In this document: one piece after another, positions 24,753 through 33,311 of the stretch
How the letters are laid out: each line of letters begins with the position of its first letter
Numbering within the stretch: position 1 is the stretch's first letter
Assembly: GCF_001618145.1 (NCBI RefSeq)
Contig: NZ_LQNF01000003.1
Coordinates: 186,001-250,000 of the forward strand
DNA length: 64,000 bases
Direction: 5' to 3'
Source: Oceanobacillus damuensis
GTDB lineage: Bacteria; Bacillota; Bacilli; Bacillales; Amphibacillaceae
Position numbers and translations under genes: made by a program
Notes under the pieces: model-generated
The model's input: the letters and a program-made list of their open reading frames with translations, nothing else
Databases searched by the model: none
Told to the model about the DNA's origin: nothing

Positions 24753-26001
24753 TCTGATGATTTTATTGTTTTTCATAAATGTACCGATCGCAATTGCACT
24801 TGCCATCTCTGCTTCGTTTATTTTCCTGATTCAGGGAGATGTTTCATTGATTGTAATCATGCAACGAATGTTTAACTCAGTAGACTCGTTTCCACTTCTT
24901 GCCATTCCATTCTTTATACTTGCCGGTAAATTAATGGAAAGTGGGGGTATCTCCAGAAGGCTGATTCACTTTGCCAATGTAATATTTGGTCGGGTAAATG
25001 GTGGACTGGCGATTGTTTCGATTGCAGCGTGTGCATTTTTTGCAGCCATATCTGGCTCGGCAGCAGCGACTACAGCTGCCGTCGGCTCCATTCTGATCCC
25101 GGCAATGGTGAAAAAAGGATATGATAAAAGTTTTTCTACAGCGATCCAGGCTGCTGGCGGAACAATCGGGGTGATGATTCCTCCAAGTGTACCGCTTGTG
25201 TTGTACGGGGTTACTGCAGGTGTATCGATCAGTGAGCTGTTTATTGCTGGTGTAATTCCAGGGGTACTGGTTACGTTGTCTCTCATGATTTTAGTTTATG
25301 TCATATCTTTGAAACAGGGGTATGGTGGGGGAGAGACATTTACATTCAAGGAATTGACCAAAGCTTTCTTTGACGCCATTCTTGCGATGCTGATGCCTGT
25401 TATTATATTAGGCGGTATTTACGGAGGTATATTTACTCCTACTGAAGCAGCAGTCGTGGCTGTGGTTTACGGGCTTATCGTTGGAATTGTTATCTATCGG
25501 GAAATCAAGTTAAAGGATCTGCCGGAGATATTTTCTAAATCTGTTGTAATGAGTGCGGTTATTATGTTCATTATTGCGGGGGCTTCCGTATTCGGATATT
25601 ACCTGACAAGGGAAAGAGTACCTAGGGAAATGGCAGAATTCATGCTTGGTATTACGGATAATGTAATCATTGCTCTCTTGATCATTAACCTGTTATTGCT
25701 CATCATCGGTACGTTTATCGAGACTTCTGCCGCAATCATTATTATGACACCAATCCTTGCTCCGATTGCAACGGCACTTGGTATTGATTTGATCCATTTT
25801 GGGATTATCATGATTGTCAATCTAGCTATCGGATTTATTACGCCGCCGGTCGGAGTGAATCTGTTCGTAGCCTCCAATATATCGGGCACAAAAATCGAAC
25901 ATGTCATACGGGCAATCATACCGTTTATTATCGTAATGATCATTAGTTTATTAGTTATTTCATTTCTACCGGCATTAAGTTTGCTGATGCTGAATAGATA
26001 G
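24733..26001 (+). CDS. dctM: TRAP transporter large membrane subunit DctM
   Basis: A 422-residue protein with about twelve membrane segments. Signature stretches are FPLLAIPFFILAGKLMESGGI, AAISGSAAATTAAVGSILIPAM, QAAGGTIGVMIPPSVPLVLYG and GFITPPVGVNLFVAS, the conserved pore loops of the DctM family. ATG at 24733 eight bases after GGGGG; the in-frame GTG at 24727 is too close. Next gene follows after 15 bases, so the catabolic genes are likely in one operon with the transporter. Confidence 0.94.
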   Translation: MTILLFSLMILLFFINVPIAIALAISASFIFLIQGDVSLIVIMQRMFNSVDSFPLLAIPFFILAGKLMESGGISRRLIHFANVIFGRVNGGLAIVSIAACAFFAAISGSAAATTAAVGSILIPAMVKKGYDKSFSTAIQAAGGTIGVMIPPSVPLVLYGVTAGVSISELFIAGVIPGVLVTLSLMILVYVISLKQGYGGGETFTFKELTKAFFDAILAMLMPVIILGGIYGGIFTPTEAAVVAVVYGLIVGIVIYREIKLKDLPEIFSKSVVMSAVIMFIIAGASVFGYYLTRERVPREMAEFMLGITDNVIIALLIINLLLLIIGTFIETSAAIIIMTPILAPIATALGIDLIHFGIIMIVNLAIGFITPPVGVNLFVASNISGTKIEHVIRAIIPFIIVMIISLLVISFLPALSLLMLNR

Positions 26002-26016
26002 GAGAGGTGTTTAATA

Positions 26017-27078
26017 TTGAGTACTTATAAAATTGCTGTCCTGCCTGGAGATGGTATTGGACCTGAAGTTACAAAGGAAGCAGTGAAGGTTTTACATGCT
26101 CTGGCAAAGATTGACGCCAGTTTTGAATTCGAAGTTGAAGAGCTCAATTGGAATAGTCAGTATTATTTGGATCATGGACGAATGATGCCTGAGAATGGGT
26201 TGGAAGTTTTAAAGGAATATGACAGCATTCTGTTTGGAGCAATCGGAGACGAACGTGTGCCTGATCAGATATCGATTTGGGACTTGATTATGCCAATCCG
26301 CAAGAACTTCCAGCAATATGTCAACTTCAGACCCGTCAAGCTATTGAAGGGCTTGGCAAGTCCATTGAGGAAAGAAGACCCAATAGATTTCGTAATCATT
26401 CGTGAAAATGGTGAAGGTGAATATTCCAATATTGGAGGGACAATGTTTCATGGAGAATCTCGTGAAATGGCCGTCCAAAACACCATTATGACGCGGCAGG
26501 GTGTAACCCAGATAACGGAATTTGCCTACCGCTATGCCCGTGAGCATGATTTAACTAAAGTGACCAATGCGACAAAATCCAATGCCATCATCCATGCGAT
26601 GAAATTCTGGGATCAGATTGTGGAAGAAGTTGCGGAAGCCAATTCCGATATTGCTTATGAACGCTATTATATTGATGCGCTTGCCGCATATTTTGTCCAG
26701 CGGCCGGAAAGCTTTCAGGTCGTATTGGCCTCAAACTTATTTGGCGATATTTTATCTGACTTGGGTTCGGCAATTGTCGGCGGACTTGGCGTTGCTCCCT
26801 CGGGAAATATCAATCCGTCTCGTGAGTTCCCCTCCATGTTTGAAGCTGTTCATGGCTCGGCACCCGATATTGCAGGAAAAGGAATCGCGAATCCAATTGC
26901 ACAAATATGGTCGGCTGCACTAATGCTGGAACATTTGGGAAGAAGAGATTTGCACGATAAAATTTTACAAGCAATTGAAGAATTATTGGTAGAGAAAAAA
27001 CATTTGACTCCAGATATTGGAGGTTCAGCAACAACAGAAGAAGTAGGTAGTGCCATTGCAGAAAAACTGCTTGGATAG
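26017..27078 (+). CDS. NAD-dependent beta-decarboxylating dehydrogenase (tartrate / D-malate dehydrogenase type)
   Basis: A 353-residue member of the isocitrate/isopropylmalate dehydrogenase family. LPGDGIGPEV (8-17), FVIIRENGEGEYSNIGG, the metal ligands in NLFGDILSDLGSAIVGGLGVAPSGNI and the cofactor loop FEAVHGSAPDIAGKGIANP are clear. The stretch DQISIWDLIMPIRKNFQQYVNFRPVKLL is closer to tartrate/D-malate dehydrogenases (TtuC, DmlA) than to LeuB. TTG start after AGGAGAGG. The neighbour TRAP transporter suggests its substrate is an imported hydroxy-dicarboxylate. Confidence 0.88.
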   Translation: MSTYKIAVLPGDGIGPEVTKEAVKVLHALAKIDASFEFEVEELNWNSQYYLDHGRMMPENGLEVLKEYDSILFGAIGDERVPDQISIWDLIMPIRKNFQQYVNFRPVKLLKGLASPLRKEDPIDFVIIRENGEGEYSNIGGTMFHGESREMAVQNTIMTRQGVTQITEFAYRYAREHDLTKVTNATKSNAIIHAMKFWDQIVEEVAEANSDIAYERYYIDALAAYFVQRPESFQVVLASNLFGDILSDLGSAIVGGLGVAPSGNINPSREFPSMFEAVHGSAPDIAGKGIANPIAQIWSAALMLEHLGRRDLHDKILQAIEELLVEKKHLTPDIGGSATTEEVGSAIAEKLLG

Positions 27079-27138
27079 AACAAAACAGTTCACGAATAAC
27101 TCACATGAAGCAAAACTACAGTAAATGGAGTGATAATG

Positions 27139-27888
27139 ATGACTGTCAAAGGAAAAACAATTGTAGTAACAGGTGCAGGCGGCGGAATGGGAAAAGCTAC
27201 CGTGGAATTACTTTTGAAGAATGGTGCGAATGTGGTCGGCTGTGATCTCAATACAGATTCACTGGAACCATTTGCTGGGCAGAAAAATTTCATGGCTTAT
27301 AAAGGTAACTTTCTGGACGAAGATACTGTTAAGAGAGCCTTTAAAACAGTGTCTGAGAAATTTGGCAGTATAGATGGCCTGGCGAATATCGCAGGAATTG
27401 CGCAAAGCAATACGCCAATTGAGAAAGTGAGTTTGCAGGAATTCCATAAAATAATGGATATCAATTTGACAATGACTTTCCTGACCTGCCGGGAAGCGGC
27501 ACTCTATATGAAAGGAAACAAAACCGGTAAGATTGTTAATGTGGGTTCTGTCTCAGCGACAAGACCGAGACCTGGACTGCAAGCTTATGTTGCATCAAAG
27601 GGAGCAGTCGAGTCATTTACGAAGGCGATGGCATTAGAACTGGCACCATTTCATATAAATGTAAATATCTTGCATCCCGGGCCAGCGGACACAACGATGC
27701 TTGGCAAATTCACTGCAGCAGAAGCAGAGATAGAAGACACGAAAAAGGAAATCTTCGAAAAAAGTGTACCACTCGGAAGACTGATTCAGCCAGACGACAT
27801 AGCAAACTCCATTAAATTTCTATTATCTGAGGAAGCCAACATGATTACAGGCACCATCCTGCACGTAGACGGCGGCAGAAATATATAG
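27139..27888 (+). CDS. Short-chain dehydrogenase/reductase
   Basis: A 249-residue classical SDR with the NAD(P) loop TGAGGGMG (about 10-17), NIAGIAQ, catalytic Ser in VGSVSA and YVASK (Tyr-x-x-x-Lys), and the C-terminal TGTILHVDGGRNI. The ATG at 27139 is best spaced from GGAG; 27136 is also possible. Operon context with a decarboxylating dehydrogenase and an aldehyde dehydrogenase suggests it oxidises an alcohol of the same pathway. The stop TAG ends in the first G of a repeat unit. Confidence 0.88.
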   Translation: MTVKGKTIVVTGAGGGMGKATVELLLKNGANVVGCDLNTDSLEPFAGQKNFMAYKGNFLDEDTVKRAFKTVSEKFGSIDGLANIAGIAQSNTPIEKVSLQEFHKIMDINLTMTFLTCREAALYMKGNKTGKIVNVGSVSATRPRPGLQAYVASKGAVESFTKAMALELAPFHINVNILHPGPADTTMLGKFTAAEAEIEDTKKEIFEKSVPLGRLIQPDDIANSIKFLLSEEANMITGTILHVDGGRNI

Positions 27889-27926
27889 GTGCCTGTCACT
27901 CCCCGGATTTTGTCGGTATTTGTCGA
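27888..27926 (+). repeat. Interspersed REP-like unit 14, overlapping the SDR stop; last copy in the window
   Basis: Head GGTGCCTGTCACT, tail CCCCGGATTTTGTCGG, then a second partial tail TATTTGTCGAA. No copy was found from here to the end of the window. Confidence 0.88.
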
Positions 27927-27953
27927 ACAGAAAAATAAAAGAGGAGGGTTTAT

Positions 27954-29399
27954 GTGGAAAGATTAAAGATGTTTATCAATGGAGAATGGGTTGAAAGTTC
28001 GAATGGTGAGGCAATCGATGTAAAAAATCCATCTTCCGGTGAAGTGATTGCGAGTATCCCTTGTGGCACGAAGGAAGATGTAAGTTCAGCTGTAGAGGCG
28101 GCGAAGAAGGCATTTCACGATGAAGAATGGCGAAAGGTTAACCCCCATGAAAGAGGGGATCTATTATTTGCCATCGCAGACAAACTGAAAGCGAACCGTG
28201 ATGAACTAGCCAAATTAGAGACAATTGATGTGGGAAAACCACTGGCCCAGGGATATGCAGATGTCGATGCAGCCATCCGCTATTTCCGATTTTATGGAGG
28301 AGCGGCAGATAAAGTTATGGGTGATACGATTCCGATTGAGGATGGGCTGATTGATTATGTCGTGAGGGAACCGGTAGGCGTTACCGCACATATTATCCCT
28401 TGGAATTACCCGATACAAATCATCTCACGCAGTGTTGCGGCAGCGATAGCAATGGGAAATACCGTTGTTGTAAAAAGTGCAGAAGATACGCCAATGACAG
28501 CAAACAAACTGACCGAATACTTTGCTGAACTGGGGCTTCCAAATGGCGTCTTCAATCATATTACAGGATATGGTTTCGAAGCTGGTGCAGCCTTATCAGG
28601 ACACCCGTCTGTCAACCACGTCACGTTTACCGGATCTGTTCAGACAGGCGTTGCAGTAGCACAGGCAGCAACTGCAAATGTCGTCCCGGTAACATTGGAG
28701 CTCGGCGGGAAGTCACCGAACATTGTTTTTGCCGATTGTGATGTTGAAAAAACGGTTGATGGCGTTGTCCGCGCAATTATCCAAAATGCAGGACAGACAT
28801 GTTCGGCAGGTTCCAGGTTACTCATTGAGGAATCGTTTAAAGATGAATTCTTGGGTAAAGTGGTCAATCGGTTTAAAAGTCTCGAAGTCAATGCCGGCAT
28901 AGAAGATAAGGATATCGGTCCGATCCTGAATGAGAAACAATTCAATCGTGTGATGGAATTTGTGGAACTTGCTAAAGCAGAAGGGCAAATTGTAACAGGT
29001 GGAAATCGTGTACACGTTGATGGTTATGAAGGGGGTTATTATCTGGAACCTACCATTATTGATGGAGTCAGCCCCGAAAGCAAGCTTGCCCAGGAGGAAA
29101 TCTTTGGACCGGTCTTGACTGTATTTACATTTAAAGATACGAAGGAAGCGCTTGAATTAGCGAACAGTACCGAGTATGGGCTGGTTACCGGAATTTGGAC
29201 AAAAGATATTAATCGTGCCCATTATCTTGCAAGCAGAATTGATGCAGGACAGGTATTTGTAAATAATTACGGTGCCGGCGGCGGTGTCCAGATGCCGTTC
29301 GGTGGATATAGGAAGAGTGGATTTGGCCGGGAAAAGGGCTGGATTGCGCTTTATAATTATACGGTTGTTAAGAATGTCGCAATCAAGTACGGCGATTAG
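27954..29399 (+). CDS. NAD(P)-dependent aldehyde dehydrogenase
   Basis: A 481-residue ALDH with FINGEWVESSNG opening, PWNYPIQI (150-157), the general base E249 in LELGGKSPN, catalytic C283 in NAGQTCSAGSR and EEIFGPVLTVF. It resembles betaine-aldehyde or gamma-aminobutyraldehyde type enzymes, but the substrate cannot be fixed. The start is GTG after GAGGAGGG (the ATG two bases earlier is out of frame). Last gene of the TRAP-associated group, terminated at 29416-29459. A decayed relative lies at 40154-40542. Confidence 0.92.
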   Translation: MERLKMFINGEWVESSNGEAIDVKNPSSGEVIASIPCGTKEDVSSAVEAAKKAFHDEEWRKVNPHERGDLLFAIADKLKANRDELAKLETIDVGKPLAQGYADVDAAIRYFRFYGGAADKVMGDTIPIEDGLIDYVVREPVGVTAHIIPWNYPIQIISRSVAAAIAMGNTVVVKSAEDTPMTANKLTEYFAELGLPNGVFNHITGYGFEAGAALSGHPSVNHVTFTGSVQTGVAVAQAATANVVPVTLELGGKSPNIVFADCDVEKTVDGVVRAIIQNAGQTCSAGSRLLIEESFKDEFLGKVVNRFKSLEVNAGIEDKDIGPILNEKQFNRVMEFVELAKAEGQIVTGGNRVHVDGYEGGYYLEPTIIDGVSPESKLAQEEIFGPVLTVFTFKDTKEALELANSTEYGLVTGIWTKDINRAHYLASRIDAGQVFVNNYGAGGGVQMPFGGYRKSGFGREKGWIALYNYTVVKNVAIKYGD

Positions 29400-29415
29400 C
29401 TGCAAGATTCAAAAT

Positions 29416-29459
29416 AAAACTGTTTATCTCAAAAACTGGAGATAAGCAGTTTTTATTGT
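29416..29459 (+). terminator. Intrinsic terminator after the aldehyde dehydrogenase gene
   Basis: AAAACTG and TTTATCTC pair with GAGATAA and CAGTTTTT, then ATTG. Confidence 0.85.
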
Positions 29460-29550
29460 TATTGGAAATCAGCAATCATGTGTGTCGCTATAGACGAACT
29501 GATGAATTTATGAAAAAATAGGAATAAAAAGTAATTTAGGAGCATTTGCT

Positions 29551-30966
29551 ATGAAGAAAGTTATCCAGTGGGGTTTAACCCTTTCGATTACCTTATTTAC
29601 GATTTTGCATTTTTATACTTATTTTAATGAACACGATATATTACTTACTTCACTGTCCATCAGCGGTATGGGCATATTTGTTTTCACTGTCATTATCTAT
29701 ACACCGCCAAAAATAAAAATGCCGCTTGGTCTGTTTATGGTAGGCGTCGTGATTTTAGTATTTTCGGACACCTCGCTTACACAAGGTGTGTTGAATGGTT
29801 TTCTTCAGATGCGTAATATGATCGGGTTGCTTGTTATTGTACCGATGATCAGCTGGGTGCTGCGGGAAGAGCCTTATTTGGAAGCTATAATGGGGTTTGG
29901 TCATCGCCTTCTCAATACAAGCAGAAAGTTTTACTTCGGCATTATTTCATTTACGCAAATCATCGCTTACTTCATGTTATTTGGTTCAATTCCAATGATG
30001 TATCAATTTGTGAATATGATTTTGAAAGATGAAAAGGGAGAAGCCTGGGAGAACTTTAAAGGGACAGCCATCCTTCGTGGTTTTGCACTTTCCGTCATGT
30101 GGGTTGTGAGTATCCCAAGCTTTGCATATGTTGTGGAAACAATGGATGCCTCGCTTGGAGTTTCCATTTTACAGGGGATGCTTGTAGCTGTTGCCGGTGT
30201 TATTGTCTCACTTATCTTTTCCAAATTTGAGGAAAGAAAATATGGCGTGAACCTTACTGCTGGGCTAACGTCAGAAATAGAAGATCTTCTCAGCCATACT
30301 TCCAATAAGAAGGCAATGAACCGGAATGTTATCGAATTTAGTATTCTATTTGTTTCACTTTTCGGTTCCATTTTTATTCTAAGCTCCTTCGTGGATATCG
30401 AGCTGCTTGTGTTAATTCCACTAATCGTAATGATATGGATTGTTTCGTACTATGTATTCAAAGGCAAAATGAATAGACTGATAGATACTGCAAAAACATA
30501 CGTCCGAAAAGACATGGCACATCAATCCTATCAGCTCTGTGTCATGCTTGGCGCTGGAATACTTATTTTTGGACTGAGTCAAACTGGTTTTGCAAGCTTC
30601 TTCGTGAATGGTATCTATTCCCTTCAGGAGGTGCTGCCTTTCCTGAATGTCTTATACTTCCTTCCCTTTATGATTATTATACTTGGGTTTGTGGGGCTCG
30701 GGCCACTCACGGTAATGGTTCTGGTTGCAGGGATTCTGGAAAGTATCTATCTTCCTTATCCACCTGAACTTATCGTTCTTACTGTAACGTTGGGAAGTTC
30801 GATATCAATTTTATTGTCGCCGGTACTGATGCCCATTATCGTGCTGAGTGGTGCAAATGGATTGAGTGGATTTAAGAATGGGGTGAAGTTTAATTGGAAG
30901 TTTGCGCTCGTCCTCTATGTGATGGTGATGGGGTATGTGCAGGTTAGGGTTTATATGGGGTGGTAG
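29551..30966 (+). CDS. Polytopic membrane protein of unknown substrate
   Basis: A 471-residue protein with about eleven to twelve hydrophobic segments and short loops. A larger cytoplasmic or external loop near residues 225-260 (KFEERKYGVNLTAGLTSEIEDLLSHTSNKKAMN) separates two halves, as in many secondary transporters. I do not recognise the family. Notable stretches are GLGPLTVMVLVAGILES and LLSPVLMPIIVLSGANG near the C-terminus, reminiscent of ion-transporter re-entrant loops. ATG start after TTTAGGAG. It is a single-gene unit between two terminators, so a transporter for the neighbouring pathways is likely but unproved. Confidence 0.7.
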   Translation: MKKVIQWGLTLSITLFTILHFYTYFNEHDILLTSLSISGMGIFVFTVIIYTPPKIKMPLGLFMVGVVILVFSDTSLTQGVLNGFLQMRNMIGLLVIVPMISWVLREEPYLEAIMGFGHRLLNTSRKFYFGIISFTQIIAYFMLFGSIPMMYQFVNMILKDEKGEAWENFKGTAILRGFALSVMWVVSIPSFAYVVETMDASLGVSILQGMLVAVAGVIVSLIFSKFEERKYGVNLTAGLTSEIEDLLSHTSNKKAMNRNVIEFSILFVSLFGSIFILSSFVDIELLVLIPLIVMIWIVSYYVFKGKMNRLIDTAKTYVRKDMAHQSYQLCVMLGAGILIFGLSQTGFASFFVNGIYSLQEVLPFLNVLYFLPFMIIILGFVGLGPLTVMVLVAGILESIYLPYPPELIVLTVTLGSSISILLSPVLMPIIVLSGANGLSGFKNGVKFNWKFALVLYVMVMGYVQVRVYMGW

Positions 30967-31020
30967 GTGTTTAGTGACCTGAATAATAGTAATACAAAAT
31001 TAACTTTTCTAAAATTAATA

Positions 31021-31066
31021 AAGATGGAAAGCGCTAATACATTTAAGCTGCTTTCTATCTTTTATT
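31021..31066. terminator. Bidirectional terminator between the membrane protein and lysR genes
   Basis: AAGATGGAAAGC pairs with GCTTTCTATCTT (one mismatch), followed by TTATTT; the two genes are convergent. Confidence 0.7.
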
Positions 31067-31935
31067 TACAATCCTTTCACATCCAACGTCCGAATAAAAC
31101 TAACAAATGCATGAACAATATTCATCTTCAATGATTCTTCATGATAATACATCCATGTTTTACGTGTAATTGGCTTACCTAAATGATTATATAATGGTTT
31201 AGTGATAAGTTCGGGGTGTGGGCGGACAACTAAGTCTGCCAAAATAGCATAGCCTAACCCATTGATAACCATCTCTTTACATGTTTCCACTTGATTGACT
31301 TGAATATTTATATTGGGACTTTGCTTGTAATTATTGTACCACCAATGATCTACGAGACTTTTCATCCGTTCATCCGTAAAATAATCGATACGTGGTAAGG
31401 TTGGAAGTGATTCCCATTCAAATTCCCATGGAGATGCGATGCAGATATTCTCTTCATAGAGTAATTCTTTTCGTTCCTTCCAGGGATAGTCCCCTTTGAT
31501 AAAGCTAATATGTACATCATTATTCAAAATTAACCGATGCATTTCGCTGCTCCATCCAGAAACAACTTGGAATTCCACGTTTGGATATTCTTGTTTAAAT
31601 AAACGTAGCAATTTAGGCATTTTATTTAGAGCAAAAAAATTAGAGACTCCTACTCGAAGTGTTCCTGCGACTTGTTTTCCCATGTTGTTTAACTTTTCTT
31701 CAATTTTTCTTTGCTCATTTAGCATATGTATAGCATGTTCAGCAAGCTTTTCTCCCTCGGGGGTAAACGTGACCCCTCTTCGCTTTCTCATAATAATTTG
31801 TATCTTGTAATAGTCTTCTAATTTCTTTATGCGAGAAGTCAATGTTGGCTGTGATAAAAATAAACGGTGTGCTGCCTGTGTGATGTTCTCTGTAGAATGC
31901 AATGTTGCAAGCATTTCCCAATCTTGATAATTCAT
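31066..31935 (-). CDS. LysR family regulator, probable activator of prpC-prpD-prpB
   Basis: A 289-residue LysR protein. The N-terminal helix-turn-helix (about 16-60) reads ENITQAAHRLFLSQPTLTSRIKKLEDYY, followed by the linker helix and an effector domain (GTLRVGVSNFFALNKMPKLL). The ATG at 31933-31935 is nine bases from AGGGG; an in-frame GTG pair upstream overlaps that site. It is divergent from the methylcitrate genes with a 209-base interval that carries a near-perfect cre and a weak -35, as expected for an activator target. A remnant of a similar gene lies at about 40672-40780. Confidence 0.85.
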   Translation of the reverse strand: MNYQDWEMLATLHSTENITQAAHRLFLSQPTLTSRIKKLEDYYKIQIIMRKRRGVTFTPEGEKLAEHAIHMLNEQRKIEEKLNNMGKQVAGTLRVGVSNFFALNKMPKLLRLFKQEYPNVEFQVVSGWSSEMHRLILNNDVHISFIKGDYPWKERKELLYEENICIASPWEFEWESLPTLPRIDYFTDERMKSLVDHWWYNNYKQSPNINIQVNQVETCKEMVINGLGYAILADLVVRPHPELITKPLYNHLGKPITRKTWMYYHEESLKMNIVHAFVSFIRTLDVKGL

Positions 31936-32043
31936 TCCCACCACCCCTTAGTTTTGGAAAATAATGGATTAAGCAAATAGGTATTGATATACTCTATGGC
32001 TGATTATAAATATTATATATTTTCCTAATCTTCAAATCAATAT

Positions 32044-32077
32044 TATAATAGAATCAGTTGATATGATAACGTTTTCA
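32044..32077 (+). promoter_or_regulatory. Promoter and CcpA cre-like box of prpC
   Basis: TATAAT at 32044-32049 has no good -35. The box TGATAACGTTTTCA (32064-32077) matches the cre consensus TGWAANCGNTNWCA at 13 of 14 positions and lies about 15 bases beyond the -10, a road-block position. An imperfect dyad at 31977-31997 could be a LysR site. Confidence 0.7.
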
Positions 32078-32144
32078 AAAATGCTTTTAGTTGAAGATTT
32101 TGCATCATAAGATACCTCATAAAGATTAAATAAGGAGGATTTTG

Positions 32145-33248
32145 ATGAAGACAGTAGACAAGTATTTTCCAGGTTTAGAAGGGGTTATCGCATCAGAAAC
32201 AGCAATTTCTTTTCTTGATGTGGAGCAAGAGAAAATCATTATTAAAGGGTATGAACTGATTGAACTATCGAAGGACAAGGAATACGTCGACATTGTCAAT
32301 CTATTATTGGAAGGGACCTTGCCTTCAGCAACTGACAAAGTGGGTTTGGAAGAAAAGTTAAGTTCAAATTATGATGTGCCCTCAAGGCTATTTGATGTCC
32401 TTCAACTATTACCAAAACAGACTCACCCGATGGATGGATTGAGAACTGGAATATCCGTACTTTCTGGTTACGATGAGAATATAGACAATCGTTCACTAAA
32501 TAAGGAAAGAGCATACCAACTTTTAGGGAAACTCCCAACCATTACTGTAAATAGCTACCGAATTATTAATGAACAAAAACCTGTATATCCGCAGAAGGAC
32601 CTTTCCTATAGCGCTAACTTCTTATATATGATCACAGGTGAGAAACCAACCGAACTAGAGGCAAATATCTTTGATCGCTCTCTTCTTTTATACAGCGAAC
32701 ATGAAATGCCTAATTCAACCTTCACTGCAAGAGTTATTGCATCGACCCAATCTGATATTTACGGTGCTCTGACCGGTGCAGTTGCCTCTTTGAAAGGAAG
32801 TTTGCATGGTGGAGCGAACGAAGCGGTTATGTATATGTTGAATGAAGCTAGTTCAGTTACAGAATTTGAAGATTTACTGAGAGAAAAATTACTGAATAAA
32901 GAGAAAATTATGGGATTCGGTCATCGTGTATACATGAAAAAGATGGATCCAAGAGCACTTATCATGAAAGAATCCTTAAAGCAATTATGTGATAAAAAGG
33001 GCGATTATCTGCTGTTGGAAATGTGTGAGGCTGGTGAAAAGATAATGGAGCAGGAAAAAGGACTATATCCAAATCTAGATTATTACGCAGCACCTGTTTA
33101 TTGGATGCTAGGTATACCAATTCCATTATATACGCCAATTTTCTTCAGTGCGAGAACAGTTGGACTATGTGCCCATGTTATGGAACAGCATGAAAACAAT
33201 CGGTTATTTCGCCCTCGAGTAAATTATACTGGTGAACGCTATGTGTAA
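32145..33248 (+). CDS. prpC: 2-methylcitrate synthase / citrate synthase family
   Basis: A 367-residue citrate synthase-fold enzyme of the short Gram-positive type (MmgD). The catalytic residues are present: H221 in SLHGGANE, H260 in GFGHRVY and D312 in DYYAAPV. It condenses propionyl-CoA (and probably acetyl-CoA) with oxaloacetate. Substrate assignment rests on the following prpD and prpB genes. The ATG at 32145 is well spaced from AAGGAGG; a TTG three bases earlier is less likely. Under a LysR-type and cre-type control region. Confidence 0.92.
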   Translation: MKTVDKYFPGLEGVIASETAISFLDVEQEKIIIKGYELIELSKDKEYVDIVNLLLEGTLPSATDKVGLEEKLSSNYDVPSRLFDVLQLLPKQTHPMDGLRTGISVLSGYDENIDNRSLNKERAYQLLGKLPTITVNSYRIINEQKPVYPQKDLSYSANFLYMITGEKPTELEANIFDRSLLLYSEHEMPNSTFTARVIASTQSDIYGALTGAVASLKGSLHGGANEAVMYMLNEASSVTEFEDLLREKLLNKEKIMGFGHRVYMKKMDPRALIMKESLKQLCDKKGDYLLLEMCEAGEKIMEQEKGLYPNLDYYAAPVYWMLGIPIPLYTPIFFSARTVGLCAHVMEQHENNRLFRPRVNYTGERYV

Positions 33249-33311
33249 GGAAGGTATTCTGTAATTTTTAATGAATACAAAAACGAAACATAAAGAGAAA
33301 GGGAGATAAGC

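Noticed and set aside
792-27926. Idea that the 30-bp repeats are a CRISPR array
   Set aside because: Copies are dispersed over 27 kb in both orientations, with genes rather than short uniform spacers between them, and no cas genes are present.
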